This document shows positions 7,321 to 15,614 of a DNA stretch of 64,000 nucleotides, one piece after another; position 1 is the first letter of the stretch; every line of letters starts with the position of its first letter. Below the pieces are notes generated by a model, which was not told the DNA's origin, made no database searches, and saw nothing but the letters and a program-made list of their open reading frames with translations. Both the position numbers and the translations under genes were made by a program. This stretch comes from CAIKMD01 sp963803265. Lineage in GTDB: Bacteria; Pseudomonadota; Alphaproteobacteria; ATCC43930; CGMCC-115725. Where the stretch lies: contig CAWDLZ010000011.1 in assembly GCA_963803265.1 (NCBI GenBank), forward strand, positions 372,001 through 436,000. Direction: 5' to 3'.

Positions 7321-8672
7321 ATCTTCGGTCGAACAGTTTGTGCTTCCACCCGAACGCCCTGGCGAGTGCGAAGATGGTTCCGACCGTGTAACTGGTGGTC
7401 CCGGTGTATGTCGCGGTGCCGATGCGAGCCTTCATGCCGTCCAGGCCGTTGTAGGTCGCGAACTCGCGGCCGTCGCCGAGCCCAAGCCGTTCGCACCACA
7501 GCTTGCCCGACATAGCGTCGTCGAGTAGCTGCTCCCAATCCGGTTCCTCGCCGACAATCTTGATTTCACCATTGAGGAGCATGCGGCCGAGGCTAGCCCA
7601 AGTTTCCTGCGAGAACTCGAATGTCTCGCGCATTCGCTTCGGCATCTTGGCACGGTCAAAGCCGCCAGGATCACTGCCATCGAAGGTCCAATCGATCCAA
7701 GAGCGACGCCTCGCGCAGCATCGCCGCTGTAGTGGGCTTGCCCTTGATCGTGGATTGCGCCCGCTCCCGTTCCGGTTCGGGCGGCAGATCGGGCAGACCG
7801 GCGAGGAATTGCTTGCGCGTGTAGGTGCCATCGGCCGCAGGTTCGATGGTGACGACGTTCGGTTTCTGATCCGGCTTGAACCGAACGGTGCCGGCGAGGC
7901 GGAGCGGGTGGTGTATGCCGAGCCCGTCGGGGTCGCTGCATCCGGTCGCAGTTGCCTTCGCGTCGCCATAGTGGAGGTGCGCGCGCTTCTGGATCGTGTT
8001 GAACTCGGCAACAGTGGCATCGGTGATACGCCAATAGGCATGACCACGGCCGGGCGAGGTGCCGACGATGAAGGACGGCGCGAGGTGCCACTGCGTCGGC
8101 AAGCGGTCCATCTCCAGAGCCACGACGCGGACGGCCGTGAACTCGTTGCGGCTATGGGCGCTCGCCTTGCCGTCGGTGCGGCCGGGGTTCGGGACGATGC
8201 TAATGTCGTAACGGTCGTGATTGAGATTACCGAGTTCGGTCCAGTGCTGCGCGACAGTGCCGTAGAAGCAGCGCACGGACTTACCCGGCATGTCGTCGAA
8301 GCGATAGGTCGCACGGAACTCGACAGGCGTGTCGGGATTACCCGTTAACTGGCAAACATGTTCCTCTGCGATGGCGCGGCGCGCATCGTGCGCCTCAAAC
8401 CATTCGACCGGCGATACTTTGTTGGGGTCGATCTCGGGCTCGGGCTCGGCGATGGGCTCGGCGATGGGCTCGCTTTCGAGCGCGAGCGCCGCTTCTATGA
8501 ATTGCTGGCGCTGCGCTTGATTGAGCAACTGGCGCAAGGTGACGCCGCTGCGATAAGGCACGCCGATCTTGGCAAGCGCAACCTTGATACGGTCCGAGCC
8601 GCGCACGCGCGCATTGCAGAACTCCACCAATTCCTGATCAGTGATCTCGTGAGGTGCGGCTGATCCGTCCAT
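7292..8672 (-). CDS. AEP/RepB-like primase with C-terminal PriCT-like part (frame broken near 7690)
   Basis: The first frame (8672-7671, 333 aa) has VALEMDRLP, VGTSPGRGHAYWRI (about 203-216) and HHPLRLAGTVRFKPDQKP, the pattern of RepB-type archaeo-eukaryotic primases of mobile elements. It then stops at LDLRWQ. An overlapping frame continues from about 7695 to 7292 with GGFDRAKMPKRMRETFEF and YTVGTIFALARAFGWK, the latter resembling a primase C-terminal (PriCT) region. Together with the D5 helicase this gives the normal order primase, PriCT, helicase. The break may be a sequencing indel, as elsewhere in this window, or a true gene split. An acidic SEPIAEPIAEPEPE linker is encoded by a short tandem DNA repeat at 8435-8475. 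Confidence 0.75.
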
Positions 8673-8683
8673 GACACATGCCC

Positions 8684-9487
8684 CTAAAGCCCGACCGCCG
8701 TAAGCGCCGAGGCCAGATCGAACCCGAGTTTGCAGCGTCGAGCTTCGCGATCTGGCAACATGCGCTTGCGGTCACGCAGAGATTTGAAGATGACGGGCCG
8801 CATCGGTGTGAGGGTTGGATACGGTGGCCCGATCAGGAACCGGCAGGGTGCGTCGGGCTCCATCGCCTCCATCTGCCGATGCAGTTCATCAAGAAATTTC
8901 TCACGCCGCGCCGCTTCGGCTTCAACGCCATCAACCTCGGCCGGCGCCACGACGTTGACGCCAACTCCGACGGCGCCGAACATCCGCCGCGGCGGATCGT
9001 CATACTCCTTGCCGGGTATGACGGGGCGGCTGGGACTGTTCGGGTCACAGGAGCCAAAGATTATCGTCGCGTCGGGCGAGGCATACCGCTGCATGAACTC
9101 CAACCATTCGGCTTGTGTTGGCAACGTGCATTCGATCAGCACCGTCGGCGAGCCTCCCAGCGCAGCATCGGCCGCATGGCGATAGAGGCTTGTCAGCGGC
9201 GCGCAGGCGACAATGACGACGTGGCGTGCTTCCTTGAGCGCCGGGCAAATGAACGCCATGGCGTCGTCAGGAAATCCGGCGGGTCCCACTGTCTCCAGGC
9301 TGTCGTCGCCGACATAGAGGATCGTGCCCTTGCCTGGCTTCGGGGCAAGGCACGGAAGGACGATCGTCACCTGTGGCACCACCATCGTGAGCCCGACGCC
9401 CTCGTCCACGGCGGCGAGGATTGGCTTCCACCATGGCGCCCTGTCGGCGCGCAGTATGGGCCGCAGTGTGTCGGTGCGCGTGTTCAT
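8684..9487 (-). CDS. Unknown protein between AlpA-type regulator and primase
   Basis: This 267-residue protein starts in an ATGA overlap with the upstream HTH gene and ends 11 bases before the primase start, so it belongs to the same leftward operon. Its N-terminal half has a Rossmann/P-loop-like pattern (KPGKGTILYVGDDSLETVG; HVVIVACAPLTSLYRHAAD; PTVLIECTLPTQAEWLEFMQ) but no clear Walker A. The C-terminal part is charged (AEVDGVEAEAARREKFLDE). I do not recognise a family. Position suggests a role in replication or its control. Confidence 0.75.
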   Translation of the reverse strand: MNTRTDTLRPILRADRAPWWKPILAAVDEGVGLTMVVPQVTIVLPCLAPKPGKGTILYVGDDSLETVGPAGFPDDAMAFICPALKEARHVVIVACAPLTSLYRHAADAALGGSPTVLIECTLPTQAEWLEFMQRYASPDATIIFGSCDPNSPSRPVIPGKEYDDPPRRMFGAVGVGVNVVAPAEVDGVEAEAARREKFLDELHRQMEAMEPDAPCRFLIGPPYPTLTPMRPVIFKSLRDRKRMLPDREARRCKLGFDLASALTAVGL

Positions 9488-9693
9488 GATGCCGCTCGCA
9501 TCGCGGGCAGGCTTTTGACCCAAGCCTCGGCATCGCGCCGCAGGATCAGCGTACGCCGGCCGACCTTCACCGCGCGAAGCTTGCCGTCCTTGATTTGCTG
9601 ATAGATGAAGGTCTGCCCGAGATGGTAGGCGCGACCGAATGCGGCGATTGTGAAGGCGCCGCGTTCGGTGTCGTATTGATCGGTGGTTCCCAT
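9484..9693 (-). CDS. AlpA/excisionase-type helix-turn-helix protein
   Basis: This 69-residue protein fits the MerR-like winged helix of AlpA and excisionases. FTIAAFGRAYHLGQTFIYQQ forms the helix-turn-helix, KDGKLRAVKVGRRTLI the wing, and RRDAEAWVKSLP the C-terminal helix. In P4 and related satellites such proteins activate or direct excision and replication. A GGAGAC ribosome binding site lies just upstream. It is the first gene of a leftward operon with the unknown 267-aa protein, the primase and the helicase. A GATCGTCTC/GAGACGATC inverted repeat overlaps its leader. Confidence 0.87.
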   Translation of the reverse strand: MGTTDQYDTERGAFTIAAFGRAYHLGQTFIYQQIKDGKLRAVKVGRRTLILRRDAEAWVKSLPAMRAAS

Positions 9694-9761
9694 GATCGTC
9701 TCCTATCGCTTGACCGCGAGAAAAATCCGGTGTGGTCGTGCGATGGAAATGTGAGACGATC
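9694..9761. repeat. Inverted repeat in the AlpA-type gene leader
   Basis: GATCGTCTC (9694-9702) and GAGACGATC (9753-9761) form a perfect 9-bp inverted pair 50 bases apart, just before the AlpA-type start. One arm overlaps its ribosome binding site. It could be an operator, but GATCGTC is common in this GC-rich DNA. Confidence 0.35.
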
Positions 9762-9872
9762 GGGCGGCGCCGTCGCGGATGCACAAAATCGGCGGTATTA
9801 TTTTCGTGCGACAGAAAATCAAGGATTTGCTGTCATGCCTCTTAGGTCGAACCGAAAAGACTGGAGGAGGAC

Positions 9873-10112
9873 ATGGCTACTTCTTGCGGCAACCGATCCC
9901 TGTCCGCCCGGAAGAGATGGACACAACGGATGTTCGGATCAGCGGCGGCGCAGAGAGGCGGCGTGGTGCGTCGCGCCGTGTCGAACGTAAAGCGCTACGG
10001 CTCGGTTTCCCATTTGAAGTCCCTGGTCGCGCAGAGTGGATTCCACCTGATCCGAACCGGCGACCAGTACGTCGTGCTTTGCCATACGGGCGATCTGCGG
10101 ATCATCCGCTAG
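9873..10112 (+). CDS. Small unknown protein (79 aa)
   Basis: The start is well supported by GGAGGAGGAC directly before ATG. The protein is basic at its N-terminus (RSLSARKRWTQRMFG), then reads VSNVKRYGSVSHLKSLVAQSG and ends with a beta-like HLIRTGDQYVVLCHTGDLR. It is transcribed away from the AlpA-type operon, so the 180 bases between hold divergent promoters. No family is recognised. It may be an early regulator of the satellite. Confidence 0.6.
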   Translation: MATSCGNRSLSARKRWTQRMFGSAAAQRGGVVRRAVSNVKRYGSVSHLKSLVAQSGFHLIRTGDQYVVLCHTGDLRIIR

Positions 10113-10120
10113 ACAGTTAG

Positions 10121-10609
10121 TCAGATCAGGTCCTCAAGACCGTGGCGCCCATCGGCAGTGTGCTCCGTGCTGTCGAAGGCGTCCGGGTCCGCGGCGGAGC
10201 CGCGCACGGTCTCCTCCACCCTTTCCAGGTGCTTCTCGACGGCCTTTAGTTGGTTCGTCAGGCGCTCGAAGGCCCGCCGATCCCAGGTGTTCCAGAACCG
10301 GCCTTCATCCTGGGCAAGAGAGCCGAGGCGGCGACGCGCCTTCTCCATCTCTTCGGCGAGGGCTCGGGTCCCGAAGTAGGCAACGGCCCGCCGGACCCGC
10401 GGATCACGCAATAGCTCGTTAGCCCGGACGTGAGCGCCAGCCGGTGCCCGCCGAGCGTACCCCGCCATCGTGGCGGCCTTGGCGCCGCCGAGATAAGGGT
10501 GTTCGGCGTAGAGCCGGGCGAACTCGACGGCGCGGGGCCGAAGGCCGAAGGTCGGGGCAGATCGCTGTGCAGCGGCGCCTTCGCGTTGGTCGGGGGTCGG
10601 GTATCTCAT
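10121..10609 (-). CDS. Terminase small subunit-like protein
   Basis: This 162-residue protein has the small terminase N-terminal DNA-binding pattern: RAVEFARLYAEHPYLGGAKA, then AGYA, and ANELLRDPRVRRAV. The C-terminal half is helical (RLTNQLKAVEKHLERVEET) and could form the oligomerisation region. Small terminases recognise packaging sites. There is no large terminase, portal or capsid gene nearby, so in a satellite this protein could redirect a helper phage's packaging machine. A remnant of a lost prophage is the alternative. It converges on the 79-aa gene with an eight-base gap. Confidence 0.68.
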   Translation of the reverse strand: MRYPTPDQREGAAAQRSAPTFGLRPRAVEFARLYAEHPYLGGAKAATMAGYARRAPAGAHVRANELLRDPRVRRAVAYFGTRALAEEMEKARRRLGSLAQDEGRFWNTWDRRAFERLTNQLKAVEKHLERVEETVRGSAADPDAFDSTEHTADGRHGLEDLI

Positions 10610-11381
10610 GGCTGCTGTCCCTGCCGAGGCTCAAGTTGTGCTCACCTTGGGCCTCCCCAAGGCCGTCGAGTGTCTATTACATACTATAGACGTTGTATAA
10701 TTCAAAATCAACAGCCGTTCACTGTGGATTTAAGCCGGCTCGCTATAGACGACGCGCAGGGAACCTCGGGCAGCCAAGTCCCTGAAATTGCTGCTTGTGC
10801 AATTCCGCCGGTTGATGATGCAGGTCACTTTCTGCGGTACGAAAGCAGCCCCACCAGCGCCGAGGCGAGAGTTTTTCCCGACGAAAGAATGTTGCTCAAC
10901 CGAAAAGTGACGCGGGTGACGCTCCATCCCCAGCTTTTCTCATATCGAGGCTAGTAGTGAACTCTGGGGAATGATCGTCACCTGCGTCACTTTTCTGAAA
11001 ATCTGGCGGATTTCCACCATTTCTGGCATGGTGATTTTTTAGGAAGGTGACGATCCGATCGGCTGTTAATGGTTTTGAAGCGCTCGGCTGACATGCTGTG
11101 CGCCATGCTCGCCGACCGAATCCAGCGGCTACTCGGCCGGCCGAAGCCGGGTCCAGCTACTCAAGATGGGCCGGACGCCAGACCCGAGTGGCTTCACCTC
11201 GACCCGCTATGGCGTGATCGCAGGAAAGCCCATCCTAGCCCTCCCGAGCCCGAACGGGGTTCCGATGGGCGCCCTTTCCATTATCTCGACCTCAGTTGCG
11301 TCGGTCCGATCAAACACGAGCGGCCGATTGCACCGTCGGCGGCCGGCCCGACTTCAGGCGGCGAAGTATGTAATCCGCCTC
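10610..11381. other. Long mostly non-coding stretch with repeats
   Basis: About 770 bases have no convincing gene. The left half has an AT-rich patch at 10670-10720, with an inverted repeat GTCTAT/ATAGAC (10672-10677 and 10686-10691) and TATAAT at 10696. The middle has the GATCGTCACCT inverted repeat and several GTGACG/CGTCAC copies around 10900-11055. From 11069 several frames are open with none clearly favoured. It could contain the element's replication origin or control sites. Confidence 0.45.
10973..11055. repeat. 11-bp inverted repeat with nearby GTGACG copies
   Basis: GATCGTCACCT (10973-10983) and AGGTGACGATC (11045-11055) are perfect inverted partners 61 bases apart. Between them lies CACCAT/ATGGTG around a 7-base loop, followed by ATTTTTT (11017-11040), which resembles a weak terminator. 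Further GTGACG copies lie at about 10906-10920. This may be an operator, origin or packaging-site array. Confidence 0.4.
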
Positions 11382-11841
11382 ATGCCCCGAAACGGCGGGC
11401 ATGGCGGTTCGGGTTCCTCAAGCAAAGAGCGACGCGGCATCGGTTGGCACTGGCTTTGGTTCGGGCCGCTTTGCGTGGTGGTGCTGTGGTTCTTTGAAAC
11501 GTATGCGGTTGCCCACGCCTTACAAGTCACGACTTTATTTTTCCACCGCTGGAATTGGCTGGTGCCTCTTTTCCCTCGCCACCGAGTTTTTCTCCGCCGC
11601 GGTTATGGCCTCGGTACAAGTACCGCCGGCAGGGCTAATGCTGATTTATTGGCGCCTCAAGGGGAGAAACCTATCCCTGGGTTTTGTAATCGCGACGCTC
11701 GTGGGTGTAGTCGGTTCTCTGTTCCTGACCGATTTCGTGATCTGGACATCATTTCCTCTGCCTGTTGATGCCAATGGCCTAGGCCATGTGAGAATGATCC
11801 CGTTCTTACCCTGGCCTGATGGCCCATTTGGCACATTTTAA
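11382..11841 (+). CDS. Small membrane protein, probable frameshift near 11540
   Basis: Reading from the ATG at 11382 gives MPRNGGHGGSGSSSKERRG followed by a Trp-rich hydrophobic segment (WLWFGPLCVVVLWFFETYA). At the T5 run 11538-11542 the sense passes to the next frame, which continues with GIGWCLFSLATEFFSAAVMA and, after a basic loop (RLKGRNLSLG), FVIATLVGVVGSLFLTDFV. This would be a three-pass protein of about 150 residues ending GPFGTF. Alternatively a 146-aa protein starts at 11401 wholly in the second frame. No family is recognised. It is likely cargo of the element. Confidence 0.45.
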
Positions 11842-12085
11842 CCGCGACGGGTCCCAGCTTAGGGCAGCGATTGCGGTTGGTCTGGCAATCATCATTCCGG
11901 GGCTCGGCGGAGGCGCAGCTTGGATGTTCCTACGAGCCTATTCCGACGATGGGGCGACCGCGCTACAGACGATTGACGATCTATGGAGCGACTGGTCACG
12001 TGAGAAACACTCGGGCAGTCCGTTCTGGGACTTCGCGACGGAACTTCTCAAGGACGAGATATCGGAAAGCGCCATTGGCGAATGA
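11819..12085 (+). CDS. Small single-pass membrane protein
   Basis: This 88-residue frame overlaps the previous one by 23 bases. It has one hydrophobic segment (AAIAVGLAIIIPGLGGGAAW, about 16-35) and an acidic, Trp-containing C-terminus (LWSDWSREKHSGSPFWDF; LKDEISESAIGE). No ribosome binding site is clear. Overlap and shared membrane character suggest a pair with the upstream protein. Function is unknown. Confidence 0.45.
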   Translation: MAHLAHFNRDGSQLRAAIAVGLAIIIPGLGGGAAWMFLRAYSDDGATALQTIDDLWSDWSREKHSGSPFWDFATELLKDEISESAIGE

Positions 12086-12497
12086 CTGTTCCGCACCCGC
12101 CCGTTCCAGTCCCGCGGACGGCCACGGACAAGAAATAGGCCAAGTGCCGCGCCGGCCGTCTTTGTTAAACAAGGTTAACAAGGATTTCGGCGGCGTCTCG
12201 CCCCATAACGGCTAGGTGAACAACGATCGCGCCAGCGCATCCGGGGGTACGCCCCACCCACCCCCGGTCTATTGCAAAGTCGGACCATGGGGAGATGGCA
12301 TTTTCGACTGGTAGCATGGTGGCGTCGGGATCACAAACGGGATGGTGCCCGTCCTTCCGAGCCGACTGATCCAGGTCGTCACGTAACAGGGCCGGCGACT
12401 GCGCTCCAGCGTGACCGGGCTCCAGGCGATCGATTGATGATTGATTTGTGGGATCGATTGGACTTCTGCAAAATTTCCCAATAAAATCAAGGCGCAG
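12086..12497. other. Non-coding stretch at the right edge of the element
   Basis: No gene is supported here. It holds a near-tandem repeat, GTTAAACAAG (12164-12173) and GTTAACAAGG (12174-12183), and a direct repeat GATCGATTG at 12428-12436 and 12452-12460, close to the tRNA 3' end. These could be integrase arm sites or chance. The right attachment site is expected in or beside this stretch. Confidence 0.4.
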
Positions 12498-12588
<91 letters not shown>

Positions 12589-12676
12589 GCTTGGCCGCCC
12601 GTTGGGCCGCGGAGCCTAGCGCAACTCCCGCCCGGCCCGCAACCGCCGGCTCGGCCCCGATAAATCCGCCAACGCC

Positions 12677-12704
12677 TTGACAGGCTTAGTTTCCCGGCTA
12701 TAGT
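12677..12704 (+). promoter_or_regulatory. Probable promoter of rplU-rpmA
   Basis: TTGACA (12677-12682) is 16 bases from TATAGT (12699-12704), about 58 bases upstream of the rplU start. Both boxes are near consensus, fitting a strongly expressed ribosomal protein operon. Confidence 0.7.
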
Positions 12705-12761
12705 GCCCGCGCCTTCGGACGGCGGGTCCGTCCCGGTGAAATTCAGCGCGAAGATCGTCTC

Positions 12762-13073
12762 ATGTACGCAGTCATCCGCACCGGCGGCAAGCAATACAGG
12801 GTCGCCAAGGACGACGTGGTCTTCGTCGAGAAGCTCGCGGGCGAGCCCGGCTCAGCCGTGACGCTCGACGACGTCTTGATGATCGGCGAGGGCGCCGACG
12901 CCAGGGCCGGCACGCCGATCCTCGCCGGCGCCAGCGTCACGGCCACGGTGCTGGAGCAGAAGCTCGACGACAAGGTGCTGATCTTCAAGAAAAAGCGCCG
13001 CCACAATTATCGCCGCAAGAACGGCCACCGGCAGGCGCTGACGGTGCTGCGGATCACCGACATCCGCGGCTGA
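12762..13073 (+). CDS. rplU: 50S ribosomal protein L21
   Basis: This 103-residue protein begins MYAVIRTGGKQYRVAKDDVV and contains VLIFKKKRRHNYRRKNGHRQ, the basic RNA-binding signature of L21, which binds 23S rRNA in the large subunit. Length is normal. It is the first gene of rplU-rpmA, with 13 bases before rpmA and a good promoter upstream. It marks the return to core chromosome after the tRNA. Confidence 0.97.
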   Translation: MYAVIRTGGKQYRVAKDDVVFVEKLAGEPGSAVTLDDVLMIGEGADARAGTPILAGASVTATVLEQKLDDKVLIFKKKRRHNYRRKNGHRQALTVLRITDIRG

Positions 13074-13086
13074 GAAGGAGACCGGC

Positions 13087-13359
13087 ATGGCCCATAAGAA
13101 AGCAGGCGGTTCCTCGCGCAATGGGCGCGATTCGAAGGGCCGCCGGCTCGGCGTCAAGAAATTCGGCGGCGAGATCGTGGTCGCCGGCAACATCATCGTC
13201 CGCCAGCGCGGCACCACCTTTCACCCGGGCCGGAATGTCGGCTTGGGCCGCGATCACACCATTTTCGCCACCATCGACGGCGCCGTCGGCTTCCACACTT
13301 CGAGCAACGGCCGCACCTTCATCTCGGTCGAGAGGCTGCCGACAGAGGCCGCCGACTGA
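13087..13359 (+). CDS. rpmA: 50S ribosomal protein L27
   Basis: The 90-residue protein begins MAHKKAGGSSRNGRDSKGRR and continues LGVKKFGGE, the conserved L27 N-terminus that reaches the peptidyl-transferase centre. RQRGTTFHPGRNVGLGRDHT is also typical. A GAGAAGGAGACCGGC ribosome binding region precedes the ATG. A terminator follows. Confidence 0.97.
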   Translation: MAHKKAGGSSRNGRDSKGRRLGVKKFGGEIVVAGNIIVRQRGTTFHPGRNVGLGRDHTIFATIDGAVGFHTSSNGRTFISVERLPTEAAD

Positions 13360-13387
13360 TCCCCTCCCCTGACACGCGCCTGCCGGA

Positions 13388-13414
13388 GGGGGAAGGATCG
13401 CTTTCCCCTTTTTT
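13388..13414 (+). terminator. Rho-independent terminator after rpmA
   Basis: GGGGAA (13389-13394) pairs with TTCCCC (13403-13408) around an 8-base loop and is followed by six Ts (13409-13414). It would end the rplU-rpmA transcript ahead of obgE. Confidence 0.7.
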
Positions 13415-13461
13415 GTTTGGCGCGGGATTAGCCTCGCCTGCTGCCCTTCGCTAAAGCCACG

Positions 13462-14500
13462 ATGAAATTCCTCGACCAGGCCAAGATCTTCTTGAAAAGC
13501 GGCGATGGCGGCCCCGGCGCGGTCGCGTTCCGGCGCGAGAAATTCATCGAGTTCGGCGGCCCGGATGGCGGCGATGGCGGGCGCGGCGGCGATGTCGTGG
13601 TCGAGACCGTCGCCAATCTCAACACCCTGATCGATTACCGCTATCGTCAGCATTTCAAGGCCGAGAATGGCCATCATGGCATGGGCACCAACCGCAGCGG
13701 CGCGGCCGGCGAGGATGCGGTGCTGCGGGTGCCGATCGGCACCCAGATCCTCGACGAGGACAACGAGACCGTCCTTCTCGACCTCGCCACGCCGGGTGCG
13801 CGGCACGTGCTGCTAAAGGGCGGCGACGGCGGCTTCGGCAATGCGCATTACAAATCCTCGACCAACCGCGCGCCGCGCCGGTTTTCGCCCGGCTGGCCCG
13901 GGCAAGAGCGCTGGGTGTGGCTGCGCCTGAAGCTAATCGCCGATGCCGGGCTCGTCGGCCTGCCCAATGCCGGCAAATCGACGCTGCTCGCCAAGCTGTC
14001 GCGCGCGCGGCCCAAGATCGCCGATTACCCGTTCACCACGCTGAAGCCGCAACTGGGCGTCGTCCTCGCCCATGGCGAGGAATTCGTCGCTCGCGGACCT
14101 GCCGGGCTTGATCGAGGGCGCAAGCGTTGGTGCCGGCCTCGGCCACCGGTTCCTCGGCCATGTCGAGCGCTGCGCCGTGATCCTGCATCTCGTCGATGCG
14201 ACCGAGGACGACGTGGTCGCGAACTGGCGCATCATCCGCGCCGAACTCGACGCCTATGGGCATGGGCTTGGCGACAAGCCCGAGATCCTGGCGCTCAACA
14301 AGTCCGACGCTGTGCCGGCGGACGAGCTGGCGAGGAAACGCGCGAAATTGAAGCGCGCCGCCAAGCACCCGGTGTTGACGATGTCGGGCGCGACCGGCCA
14401 GGGCGTGGCGGAGGTTACGTCGGCGCTGCTGCATGCGATCCACTCGGCCCACGAAGCCGCGGCCGAGAAAGCAGCGGCGCCCGCGCTTCTGACCCTATGA
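13462..14500 (+). CDS. obgE: GTPase ObgE (frameshift near 14089)
   Basis: The Obg fold is clear: MKFLDQAKIFLKSGDGGPGA, the glycine-rich GPDGGDGGRGGDV, and NRSGAAGEDAVLRVPIGT. The G domain follows with G1 GLPNAGKST and KIADYPFTTLKPQLG. At about 14089 one extra base moves the frame, and the sense continues as LADLPGLIEGASVGAGLG, then NKSDAVP. Without the break the protein is about 345 residues, normal for Obg. It is an essential GTPase linked to 50S assembly and stress control. Loss is unlikely, so a sequencing error is the best explanation. The stop overlaps the proB start. Confidence 0.93.
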
Positions 14501-15614
14501 GCGAAGGCCTCGCCAAATCGCGCCGCCTCATCGTCAAGATCGGCTCGGCCTTGCTGGTCGAGGATGCGAGCGGCGATATCAAGCGCGCCTGGCTCGACGC
14601 GTTGGTCGAGGACATCGCGCGCTGCCGCGCCCGTGGCCAGGAAATGGTCATTGTCTCGTCGGGCGCGATCGCTGTCGGCCGCCGCCCGCTCGGCCTGACG
14701 GGCAAGAGCTTGAAGCTCGAGGAAAAGCAGGCCGCCGCCGCCGCCGGGCAGATCCGGCTCGCCCATGCCTATCAGGAATCGCTGGGCCGGCACGGCATCG
14801 CCGTGGCCCAGATCCTGCTCACGCCCGAGGACACCGAGGAGCGCCGCCGCTATCTCAACGCGCGCGCCACCATCGAGCAACTGCTTGGCGCTCGGCATGC
14901 GGTGCCGGTCATCAACGAGAACGACACCGTCGCGACCGCGGAAATCCGCTTCGGCGACAATGACCGGCTGGCCGCGCGCGTCGCCCAGATGATCAGCGCC
15001 GATACCCTGGTGCTGCTCTCGGATATCGACGGCCTCTACACCGCCGATCCCCGCCGCGATCCAGCGGCGCGGCATATTGCCGAAGTGCGGGAAATCACCC
15101 GGAGATCGAGGCCATGGCCGGCGCCGCCCCCGCGGGCTACAGCTCGGGCGGCATGGTGACGAAGCTGGCGGCGGCGCGCATCGCGATGGCCGCTGGCTGC
15201 CGCATGGCGATCGCCAAGGGCGAGGCGCTGCGCCCGCTCCAGGCTATCGAGGCCGGCGCCAAGGCGACCTGGTTCCTGCCCGGTTCCGAGCCGCGCACCG
15301 CGCGCAAGCGCTGGATCGCCGGGACGCTCAATCCGATGGGGGTGCTGGTCGTCGATGCCGGCGCGGTCGCGGCCCTGCGGCGCGGCACCAGCCTCTTGCC
15401 GGCCGGCGTGACCGAGATCGAGGGCGAGTTCGAGCGCGGCGACGCGGTGGCGATCAAAACCCGCGATGGCCGCGAAGTGGCGCGCGGCCTGTCGGCCTAT
15501 TCAAGCGAGGATGCGCGCGCCATCGCCGGCCATAAAAGCGGTGAAATCGAGGCCATCCTCGGCTACCGTGGCCGCGACGAGATGATCCACCGCGACGATC
15601 TGGTCGTGACATGA
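14497..15614 (+). CDS. proB: Glutamate 5-kinase (frameshift near 15102)
   Basis: ProB phosphorylates glutamate, the first step of proline synthesis. The amino-acid kinase domain shows RRLIVKIGSALLVED, VSSGAIAVGRRPLGL, INENDTVATAEIRFGDNDRL and LLSDIDGLYTADPR. At EVREIT the frame breaks at a CCC run that should be CCCC. It resumes as PEIEAMAGAAPAGYSSGGM, then TKLAAARIAMAAGC and the C-terminal PUA domain (NPMGVLVVDAGAVAAL; KSGEIEAILGY). Repaired length is about 372 residues, normal for the family. The ATG overlaps the obgE stop (ATGA), and the end overlaps proA. Confidence 0.93.

Larger units (their letters stand above)
3677..12497 (+). mobile_element. Candidate P4-like phage satellite / integrative element (limits approximate)
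   Basis: The segment has a P4-type integrase at its left end, a replication module (primase plus D5 helicase), an AlpA-type regulator, a terminase-small-subunit-like protein and several small unknown proteins. It has no capsid, tail, portal or large terminase gene. That content and the size of about 9 kb match phage satellites of the P4 or phage-inducible island kind. The right side ends at the 3' end of a tRNA-Ser gene, a common target for such integrases. No att repeat was found by eye, so the limits are provisional. The IS may lie just outside or just inside the left edge. Confidence 0.55.

Noticed and set aside
8435..8475. Short tandem repeat (GGGCTCGGCGAT unit)
   Set aside because: It lies in frame in the primase gene, where it encodes a repeated IAEP linker. 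It is not a CRISPR array, iteron or regulatory repeat.
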